DNA from: JBBQSU01 sp038234815
GTDB taxonomy: Bacteria > Planctomycetota > Phycisphaerae > Tepidisphaerales > Tepidisphaeraceae
Reading direction: 5' to 3'
Length of the DNA stretch: 6,186 nucleotides
NCBI GenBank assembly: GCA_038234815.1
Contig: JBBQSU010000184.1
Location: forward strand, 1 to 6,186
Shown here: in pieces, positions 1 through 5,925 of the stretch
How the letters are laid out: each line of letters starts with the position of its first letter
How positions within the stretch are numbered: the first letter of the stretch is position 1
Position numbers and translations under genes: made by a program
The notes under the pieces: generated by a model
Databases searched by the model: none
What the model was told of the DNA's origin: nothing
Seen by the model: only the letters and a program-made list of their open reading frames with translations

Positions 1-801
1 AACGAGGTTTACGTGACCGCCGTTTTCAGCGCGCTATATGGCTGGTGGAACGAGCGGCAGATGAGCGACCGCGCGTTCGTGACCAACGTGAAAAACTGCA
101 GCCGCGCGAGCATCCTGATCATGCGAGCGGTCTGCGCAGAGCGGCGAGACGCGATTTTTGTCTTCAGCGAGAGTACGGAGTATGTGCATCCTGGGAATCC
201 GTCGGTAGTGTCCCACGCGATGTTCATGAACGAGAGGCGATTTCTGTCGCTCGATCTGCTGTTCGGGCATGATGTATCAGCCAAGATGTACAAATATCTG
301 CTGGCGTCCGGCATGACCGAGATGGAGTACGACTGGTTCCAGAGTCACGCGGATTTGCGGTCGCACTGCATCGTCGGCACGGACTACTACATCACCAACG
401 AGCACATCTTGAAGGAAGACGGCCACACAATGGCGGCCGGGGACGTCTACGGGTATTACGTCATCACCAAGCAATATTACGACCGATATAAGATGCCGAT
501 CATGCACACGGAGACCAATCGCACAGCGAAACTGGCCGTGGAGTGGCTGTGGAAGGAATGGATGAACCTGCTGCGCCTGCGGGAAGACGGCGTGCCGATC
601 ATTGGTTTCACGTGGTATGGGCTAGTGGACATGATGGACTGGGACTCTGCGCTGACCCGGCGCCGGGGACACGTGAACAATGTAGGTTTATTTACGCTCG
701 ATCGGCGAGAGCGGAAAGTGGCCAGGGAGTTTCGACGATTGGTGGAAACGTACTCGAATCTGCCCATCAGCTCTTCGAAGATGCTACTGTTGACGGCTTG
801 A
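1..801 (+). CDS. GH1-like (clan GH-A) glycoside hydrolase, 5' end outside window
   Basis: This is the C-terminal 266 residues of a retaining glycosidase-like protein; the reading frame is open from base 1, so the true start lies left of the window. The first two residues, Asn1-Glu2, fit the NE acid/base motif at the end of beta-strand 4 in clan GH-A. The motif MHTETN places the likely nucleophile at Glu171 (bases 511-513). Other family signatures follow in the expected order: FSALYGWWNER just after the acid/base, GTDYYITNEH, and the C-terminal barrel segment GFTWYGLVDMMDWDSAL. From memory this pattern is typical of proteins annotated as family 1 glycosylhydrolase or beta-glucosidase of roughly 400-430 residues, so about 150 residues are missing. 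The same landmarks occur in the N-terminal domain of the fusion protein encoded at 2570-5362, so the two are paralogous. It ends with TGA and converges on the mutase gene. The substrate cannot be read from the sequence. The hydrolase class is fairly sure; the specificity is unknown. Confidence 0.85.
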   Translation, partial: NEVYVTAVFSALYGWWNERQMSDRAFVTNVKNCSRASILIMRAVCAERRDAIFVFSESTEYVHPGNPSVVSHAMFMNERRFLSLDLLFGHDVSAKMYKYLLASGMTEMEYDWFQSHADLRSHCIVGTDYYITNEHILKEDGHTMAAGDVYGYYVITKQYYDRYKMPIMHTETNRTAKLAVEWLWKEWMNLLRLREDGVPIIGFTWYGLVDMMDWDSALTRRRGHVNNVGLFTLDRRERKVAREFRRLVETYSNLPISSSKMLLLTA

Positions 802-903
802 GTCGCTCCGAAGGGTGATACCGAAATGTCGCCCACCCAAAACCGGCGCTCCGCGTGAAGCAACGACAGATCTGCGACTCAACACCGCGATTTCGAGTCT
901 TCA

Positions 904-920
904 CCTGTCGGCTCGGCAGG
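904..920. terminator. Weak hairpin between convergent genes
   Basis: CCTGTC (904-909) can pair with GGCAGG (915-920) around a five-base loop, giving a six-pair stem with one G-T wobble. It lies in the 160-base gap between the glycosidase stop codon and the mutase stop codon, where a bidirectional terminator would be expected. There is no T-run after it on either strand, so it is not a standard intrinsic terminator. Apart from this I see no gene or conserved element in 802-961. Confidence 0.2.
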
Positions 921-961
921 GATAGCACCTCAGGCACGTGACCTCCGGCAAAGGACCTGTT

Positions 962-2518
962 CTATTCCTTCACTTGCTTCCGGGGCCGGGGGGTGGTCAC
1001 GCCGAGTTCTTCCTCAGCAATGTCTGCCTCTTCGGTATCGCCCGGGCGAGTCGTTGGAACGCGCGCCTCGGGGACCGTCTTGTTCGGATCGCCGCTCCCC
1101 GCCACAGGGCTGCGCGCGTGCCTGACGGCATTACGGCCGTCCGATGTCGATTCATACTTGATACCGATAGTCTCTTCCTTCTGATCGAGGAGCAGACGAT
1201 TAGCCAGCTCCACGCCCTGCATAAGCGAGTGGTCGGTGTTTGAGACCTCGTATTTCCACATGCCAAACCGTCCGCGACTGTAAATGTCCAATTCGCGTTC
1301 GAGGAAGGGGATGACCTGTGCCAGGATCGAATCTCGCTCGACAGTGGGTGTCGGATAGCTGTACTTGGCATTGAAGACCCACGTGCTGACAATGTCTTTC
1401 TGATCTTCTTCCTTGATCAGTCCCGCATTGATCAGCCCGCGGACGGTGTCGTCGACGATCGTATTCCCGTCCACGGGTTTAAACTCGCTGTAGCTGGTTT
1501 CGGTCAGCAGCGAATAGTATCGGTCGTTGTCAGGCGTCATATAGGGACTGTAGTTGCTTAAGTACGTCGCACGGTAGAACGGGCAATTACCTTCAGGGAA
1601 ATACATCCAGCTCTTGGTGCTTGGGCACGGCTGCTTGATGCCGATGCCCACCATGTATCCGCCCGAGTGACGCAGACTGGCAGCTTGCTTCTTGATCTGG
1701 TGCGGAACGTCACCGTTGAGCATGTCGTTGCACAGCTTGTCGACCGGGCAGGTGCTGATGAGAATGTCGTAACCCATCCGCTGCCCGTCGGCGAAATAGA
1801 TCTCTTTTTTCTTCGCGTTGATGAAATCGATCTTGCGATTCAGCTTGAGATGGTCCTCGAGGACGGGTTCGAATCGGCGATAGAACTCGCCCGTTCCGCC
1901 TCTAAGCGGGAACTTGAACTGATTGTTCGGGCCCCAGCCGTAGTCATCGGTCTGCATCACCACGTTCTTGATCGCGCGGTTGATATCGAGTACGGCCACG
2001 CGCTCGCCAATCCATTCCTTGTTCATCATCTTCGGCGGGTGAGCCCAGACTTTGAAGTTGTAGGGCGTCATGAAGTGCTTGGCGATACCGTTGCCGAACA
2101 CCGCCGAGATAAACTCTTCAAAATTCTTCGCGGCCTTGGGGTTGCGTTGAGTCTGTGCCTCGATCAGGCCTGTGAGGCACTCGTAGGTCACTTCCTTCGG
2201 CAGATACCGGATATTGTTTTGAAACGGATACGGCACCCAGGTTCCGAACATGCGTACCCAGCATTCGCGCATGTTCATCTGGAACTCATTGCCCATCAGT
2301 TTCTCAAAGCATTGATCGTAATACTTGTAGTGCGAGAACATCACGTGGCCGCCGACGTCCCATGTGAAGCCCGCGGAGTCGACATAGCTGCTGGCAAGCC
2401 CGCCGGCGCGACCCAGTGCGTCGTAGATCTCGAAGTTTTTGTAGCCGAGTTCCTTAAGTCGGTAGCCCGCACCCAACCCCGTTGGTCCCGCGCCGATAAT
2501 GACGATTTTCTTGTTCAT
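962..2518 (-). CDS. glf: UDP-galactopyranose mutase, eukaryotic-type
   Basis: A 518-residue FAD flavoenzyme predicted to interconvert UDP-galactopyranose and UDP-galactofuranose in the cytoplasm. The N-terminus is a Rossmann FAD-binding motif (GAGPTG, residues 9-14), followed by GGLAS (39-43) and GGHVMFSHYKYYD (56-68). By comparison, from memory, with the Aspergillus fumigatus enzyme, the functional residues are all present: His58 and His63 (fungal H63, H68), Tyr97 and Gln100 (Y104, Q107), Arg173 in GERVA (R182), Asn198 in WGPN (N207), Arg316 in CPFYRAT (R327), and Tyr423 and Asn427 in KYEVSNTDH (Y453, N457). These blocks belong to the eukaryotic-like branch, not the shorter E. coli type (about 370-390 residues). 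After about residue 465 there is a Pro/Glu/Arg-rich tail of some 50 residues that looks disordered. The ATG is preceded by GAAGGG (2530-2535) at 11 bases. It lies 51 bases downstream of the fusion gene on the same strand, so the two are probably cotranscribed. A related FAD amine-oxidase-like function is less likely, given the complete set of mutase residues. Confidence 0.93.
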   Translation of the reverse strand: MNKKIVIIGAGPTGLGAGYRLKELGYKNFEIYDALGRAGGLASSYVDSAGFTWDVGGHVMFSHYKYYDQCFEKLMGNEFQMNMRECWVRMFGTWVPYPFQNNIRYLPKEVTYECLTGLIEAQTQRNPKAAKNFEEFISAVFGNGIAKHFMTPYNFKVWAHPPKMMNKEWIGERVAVLDINRAIKNVVMQTDDYGWGPNNQFKFPLRGGTGEFYRRFEPVLEDHLKLNRKIDFINAKKKEIYFADGQRMGYDILISTCPVDKLCNDMLNGDVPHQIKKQAASLRHSGGYMVGIGIKQPCPSTKSWMYFPEGNCPFYRATYLSNYSPYMTPDNDRYYSLLTETSYSEFKPVDGNTIVDDTVRGLINAGLIKEEDQKDIVSTWVFNAKYSYPTPTVERDSILAQVIPFLERELDIYSRGRFGMWKYEVSNTDHSLMQGVELANRLLLDQKEETIGIKYESTSDGRNAVRHARSPVAGSGDPNKTVPEARVPTTRPGDTEEADIAEEELGVTTPRPRKQVKE

Positions 2519-2569
2519 GTTCGTTCTATCCCTTCTTTACATAGACCCCCTCTCGTCGGCATAGCGCGG

Positions 2570-5362
2570 CTATGAACCTTGCGTGTGTTTGAAGAAATAC
2601 CCCGGTGCCGGGTCGGGGGCTGGCTGCACGTGCGTAGACCGACGCTTTTCCTGGGTGATCGCGTCCTTGATATTTTGACGCATCGACGCGACGTGGCCTT
2701 CCCAACTCTTGCTCTTGGCCAGCTCTATCCCGCGAGCAATACGGTCCTGATCAGGCTCGTGCAGAAGCTTTCCCACTTTCTGCACGAATTCTTCAGGCGT
2801 AGAGGCAATCTCGACGAGGTCGCTGTATTGCCGCAGCACGTCTTTCACCGGCGTACTGATGACAGGCTTTCCAGTGGCGAAGTATTCCAGTGCCTTGGTC
2901 GGATTGATGAACTCTGTGGCCCTATTGAGCGCAAAGCACATCATGCACACGTCGAACGCTTTGCAGTAGTTCGGAAGGACCTGGTAATCCCGACCGCCGA
3001 GCCAGTGCAGATTTGGAGCGTGCGGGAGCAGATTCGGGTCGATCTTCACCACTGGACCGACGATCGCAATCGACCACTCGGGACGAAGGCGCGCCACCTC
3101 GGCCAGCAGGGGATAGTCCACCCGCTCGTCCACCACGCCGAACCAGCCCAGGATCGGCCGGGACATAAAATCAATGTCCGGCGGGATCGTCGTGGCGTCA
3201 CTTTGCGCGAGATTGAAGTGTTCAAACTCGACGCCGCAACCGTAAAAATGCGCATTGGGGTGAACGGCGCTCTTCTTCGTCCACAACTCGTATCCGCCGG
3301 TAAACACGATGTCCGCGTGGTCCATGAGCCGCCGCTCGTTGTCGACCAGTTCCTTAGGCGCGCCAGTAAACTGACTCAATTCGTCCATGCAGTCATAAAC
3401 GACCCCGCGATTTTCGAAATGGCCGAGCGACCAGGCCGAATCCATGGGGCTGTAATACCAGAGCAGGGGTTTGTCGAATTCACCACGAGTATTGATCTTC
3501 TCGATGGCTTCCTTTACCCACGCCCGCATATTGCTGTAAAGCATGGGATCCTTCGCGGCTTCGGGCGGGAGATGAGGACAGACAACGACGACAGTCGGCA
3601 GAACGCGGTGCATGTCAACGCGGGGTTCCTGTCCGGCGCCGAGATCAAAGAACGGCTCCTCGACGAAGAGGATGGGATGCAGTCGGGCAAATCGCGACAG
3701 GAACTGCTGCGGCCGCTGCCAGACAAAGCCCCATCGGAGATGGCTGAAACAGACGATGCCGTAACGGCCGGTGGATTTGGTGGCCTCGATACTGGCGCCT
3801 TCCATGATCTTCTGGGCCAGCACCGGCTCACCGGCGAGACCGGCCGCGGGTTCGGCGTCGGCAACTTGCCGGGAGATTTGCGAAGACGTGAGCGGCGCCG
3901 CCGCGCCGTTTCCCTTTCCGTTGCCGTTCACGTGGGCGGGCGTGCCAGGGGCAGGCTGCTTCATCTGCGCCGCGCCGCCGTCACTGACGTATTGGGACGC
4001 GTCAGTAAGGAGCGGAGCAAGTTGCGGATCGTCCTGTTGCGCGGGACGTGCGATGTTCCCGAGCTTTCCCACCGATTCATCGCCAGCGGCTACTGTGTTC
4101 TTGAAGTGCTTCGCCAACGGTGTGGCGCTGCGTTGCAACGTGCCATCGGCCTGACGGGTAAGGGTAAACAGTCCTACGCGATGCAATTTGCCGATGCGGT
4201 GCGTGAGCGCACCGTCCCAGTCGATTTGATCGATCAATGGCCACCATATCAGACCGGCCAGCGGAATGCCCTCTTCGCGGACCTCCCTGATCTCGCTCGT
4301 CATCGTGTCGAGCCAAAGCTCCCGCGCAATGGGTGGGCCGTCAATGCTGGTTTCGGTCACCATCATTGGCAGGCCGTAGCGATTGTAAACATCGGTCGCA
4401 AGCAGGCCCACGCCGCGCGGGGCGTCGGCGCGCCGCTGGCGAAGCATTCCGCGATACATATCCAGCTGCCAATCGGAATGAGGGTAGTAATCGAGACCGA
4501 TCACGTCGGGCATCTGCGGATGAGTGCGAAAGTATTCCAGGTCGAGTTCGCTGAACCCGAAGCTGTTGAGCCACCTGTACAGGGAATGACGATAGTCGAC
4601 TCGGCCGGCAAGCAAATCCAGGACGACAAATCGCCGGACATTGCGCAGGTTCACTTCATCCTGCAGCTCGGGCAGATGCGTCTGGAAATTCTCCATCGCA
4701 TCGCAAAGCAGGACGGTGGCATCCGGTTGAACCTCACGGATCGCGGCAATCGAGCGGTTGACGCTTTGGACGATGCGGCTGAGGACGGGCATATACCCGC
4801 GCCACTTCCGCGAGTATGGCGGCCAGAAGCCGAAGTCGCCACTGAAGAGGGCGCTCACCAGCGGTTCATTAAACGGGCACCACGTGCTGATCGACGAGCG
4901 ATACCGCCCCACCATTGCCCGCGTGAACGATTCAAGACTTTCGGGGAATCGCGGGTCTCCAACCGCCTGATTAAGCCACAACGGTGTGCCGAAGTGCATC
5001 ACATCCATCAGGAGGTTCACGCCGAGATCTTTGCAGAATTCAATGCGCTCGTCGGCCATTGACCAGTCATATTCGCCGGGTTTGGATTCAATCTTGTACC
5101 ACGGCAGCGCATAGCGGAGCTGCGTCACGCCGAGATCTTCGCGGATGCGTCTTAGATCGTCCTTCCAGAAGCGGTCATGTTGCGTCCATTCGAATTGGTC
5201 GACTGAGATGTGCGGAATGAATGAGCATTCAATTCCGACGCCCCAAACGAACGGTGCCTCGACAGCGGGTTGGGATTGCTTTGCTGAAGCGGCGGACGTT
5301 CCCGATTCGATGGAGGGCTCGGGGGCGATTGAGATTGAGGATGAGGTTCTCGGGGAATACAT
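2570..5362 (-). CDS. Fusion protein: GH1-like glycosidase domain + GT-B (GT4-like) glycosyltransferase
   Basis: A 930-residue protein with two enzyme domains in one unbroken frame. Residues 1-37 are a Ser/Ala/Pro-rich tail with no hydrophobic signal peptide. Residues 38-425 are a clan GH-A barrel: FVWGVGIECS at the first strand, LRYALPWY (82-89), MHFGTPLWL (122-130), acid/base Glu166 in FNEP, GLDYYPHS (289-296), nucleophile Glu337 in VTETS, and LIWWPLIDQIDWDGAL near the end. Residues 426-530 are a low-complexity Ala/Pro/Gly/Asn linker containing NGNGKGNG. Residues 533-902 are a GT-B transferase resembling TuaH-type GT4 proteins: FSHLRWGFVWQRPQQFLSRF (539-558), YDCMDELSQF (656-665), ADIVFTGG (683-690), GWFGVVDERVDY (739-750), and the nucleotide-binding region NPTKALEYFATGKPVIST (820-837). 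The ATG has GAGGAG (5374-5379) 11 bases upstream. Both glycosidase carboxylates are kept, so that domain may be active as a hydrolase or transglycosylase. Adjacency to the mutase suggests a galactofuranose-containing glycan, but donor and acceptor are unknown. The domain calls are strong; the joint role is inferred. Confidence 0.9.
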   Translation of the reverse strand: MYSPRTSSSISIAPEPSIESGTSAASAKQSQPAVEAPFVWGVGIECSFIPHISVDQFEWTQHDRFWKDDLRRIREDLGVTQLRYALPWYKIESKPGEYDWSMADERIEFCKDLGVNLLMDVMHFGTPLWLNQAVGDPRFPESLESFTRAMVGRYRSSISTWCPFNEPLVSALFSGDFGFWPPYSRKWRGYMPVLSRIVQSVNRSIAAIREVQPDATVLLCDAMENFQTHLPELQDEVNLRNVRRFVVLDLLAGRVDYRHSLYRWLNSFGFSELDLEYFRTHPQMPDVIGLDYYPHSDWQLDMYRGMLRQRRADAPRGVGLLATDVYNRYGLPMMVTETSIDGPPIARELWLDTMTSEIREVREEGIPLAGLIWWPLIDQIDWDGALTHRIGKLHRVGLFTLTRQADGTLQRSATPLAKHFKNTVAAGDESVGKLGNIARPAQQDDPQLAPLLTDASQYVSDGGAAQMKQPAPGTPAHVNGNGKGNGAAAPLTSSQISRQVADAEPAAGLAGEPVLAQKIMEGASIEATKSTGRYGIVCFSHLRWGFVWQRPQQFLSRFARLHPILFVEEPFFDLGAGQEPRVDMHRVLPTVVVVCPHLPPEAAKDPMLYSNMRAWVKEAIEKINTRGEFDKPLLWYYSPMDSAWSLGHFENRGVVYDCMDELSQFTGAPKELVDNERRLMDHADIVFTGGYELWTKKSAVHPNAHFYGCGVEFEHFNLAQSDATTIPPDIDFMSRPILGWFGVVDERVDYPLLAEVARLRPEWSIAIVGPVVKIDPNLLPHAPNLHWLGGRDYQVLPNYCKAFDVCMMCFALNRATEFINPTKALEYFATGKPVISTPVKDVLRQYSDLVEIASTPEEFVQKVGKLLHEPDQDRIARGIELAKSKSWEGHVASMRQNIKDAITQEKRRSTHVQPAPDPAPGYFFKHTQGS
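3773..4090 (-). other. Low-complexity interdomain linker of the GH-GT fusion
   Basis: This segment encodes residues 425-530 of the fusion protein. It is rich in Ala, Pro, Gly, Gln and Asn, with runs such as QPAPGTPAHVNG and NGNGKGNGAAAP, and matches neither enzyme fold. It probably forms a flexible tether that lets the glycosidase and transferase domains move independently. The frame stays open through it, with no stop codon and no evident internal ribosome binding site. The boundaries are approximate because they come from where family motifs stop and start. Confidence 0.7.
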
Positions 5363-5470
5363 ACCGAATACGTCTCCTCGGGGCGCAATGCGACCCTGAC
5401 AAACGAAGTTCTTTGTTCTTTTGACCCGCTATACGATTGAAATATACGGCCCGGATACTTTAAGAATGCT

Positions 5471-5644
5471 CTACCGAAACTGAGCAAAGTGTTTTAACCG
5501 GTCATTTGCCAGCCGATTCAGGTCCGGGTCGGATTGCTTTCTGAATCCCGTCGAAACGCTCTGTGCCGTAAATGTGTAACCGGTGGGTTGTCCTTTTGCG
5601 GACTGCGGCTCACGAAGTTCTTTTTTTTCCTTGGATGGTTTCAT
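5471..5644 (-). CDS. Small hypothetical protein, 57 residues
   Basis: A short ORF starting with ATG at 5644 and ending with TAG at 5471-5473. It begins MKPSKEKKELREPQ and ends LNRLANDRLKHFAQFR. It is hydrophilic and Lys/Arg/Glu/Gln-rich, with a middle segment TGYTFTAQSVSTGF, no cysteine, no membrane segment and no signal peptide. I recognise no family. The main support is the start: AAAGGAAG lies directly upstream, with AAGGA about six bases from the ATG. It is on the same strand as the fusion gene, 108 bases upstream of it, so it could be the first cistron or a leader ORF of the glycan transcript. It overlaps only meaningless frames on the other strand. It may be a real small protein or a chance ORF in a leader. 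Confidence 0.5.
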   Translation of the reverse strand: MKPSKEKKELREPQSAKGQPTGYTFTAQSVSTGFRKQSDPDLNRLANDRLKHFAQFR

Positions 5645-5648
5645 TGCA

Positions 5649-5656
5649 CTTCCTTT
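5649..5656 (-). promoter_or_regulatory. Shine-Dalgarno site of the 57-residue ORF
   Basis: On the minus strand the sequence reads AAAGGAAG followed by TGCA and ATG, placing the AAGGA core about six bases from the start codon. This is near-ideal spacing and is the main reason for accepting the small ORF. Confidence 0.55.
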
Positions 5657-5686
5657 ATACGCGGCCTTGTTCGTTTAAGTCCCCCT

Positions 5687-5715
5687 ATTGAAGGCAGGCA
5701 TGGCGACTTGGGCAA
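5687..5715 (-). promoter_or_regulatory. Possible sigma70-like promoter upstream of the small ORF
   Basis: On the minus strand TTGCCC (5710-5715) is separated by 17 bases from TTCAAT (5687-5692), about 40 bases upstream of the small ORF's start codon. The spacing is ideal, but each hexamer matches the consensus at only about four of six positions. It could drive the small ORF, the fusion and the mutase as one transcript. It is a weak motif call made by eye and may be chance. Confidence 0.2.
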
Positions 5716-5735
5716 TTCTGATTTTCATGAAGTCA

Positions 5736-5756
5736 CCATGGGGAGATTCCCTATGG
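5736..5756 (+). other. Stem-loop with 8-pair stem
   Basis: CCATGGGG (5736-5743) pairs with CCCTATGG (5749-5756) around the five-base loop AGATT. In plus-strand RNA all eight positions pair, one as G-U; on the minus strand that pair is an A-C mismatch. No T-run follows, so it is not an intrinsic terminator. Its role is unknown. Confidence 0.3.
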
Positions 5757-5925
5757 CGGTGCTGTAACCGTGATGATTGGCCATGATACTTGGCTGGGAG
5801 ACCTCGCACGGATCCGTCAGCCCGCGGCACCGGTGCTGGACCACGCGACAGGGTAAGTACTGTGTAAGTCACTTCGCCGTCTAGCGAGATGGTGGTGACC
5901 TCCGACACGTCCTTGGCACTTTTGA

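Larger units (their letters stand above)
5645..5925. other. Intergenic region without a convincing gene
   Basis: I find no recognisable coding sequence here. The open frames on both strands lack family motifs, and the longest, on the minus strand from 5947 to 5675, runs antisense into the GH74-like fragment. The stretch holds the ribosome binding site and possible promoter of the small ORF, an 8-pair hairpin at 5736-5756 and a 10-base palindrome, GCACCGGTGC, at 5827-5836. It may contain decayed sequence of the gene whose 3' end follows at 5926. Confidence 0.5.

Noticed and set aside
1667..2575. A 302-codon plus-strand frame opposite the mutase gene
   Set aside because: It is antisense to a strongly identified mutase and shows no family motif.
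2579..5062. An 827-codon open frame on the plus strand opposite the fusion gene
   Set aside because: It is the antisense of a gene with clear domain motifs. Its translation is rich in Arg, His and Val with no recognisable fold or motif, as expected for a shadow frame in GC-rich DNA.
5421..5448. Plus-strand promoter-like pair TTGACC-16-TATACG
   Set aside because: The hexamers are fair, but the direction would read antisense through the small ORF with no plus-strand gene nearby, and such matches are common by chance in AT-richer gaps.
5534..5767. A 77-codon plus-strand frame covering the small ORF region
   Set aside because: It has no ribosome binding site that I can see and an odd Phe-run produced by the T-run at 5621-5628. 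It is antisense to the better supported 57-residue ORF.
5827..5836. Perfect palindrome GCACCGGTGC
   Set aside because: Ten-base GC-rich palindromes are frequent in such DNA, and it has no link to a promoter or gene start.
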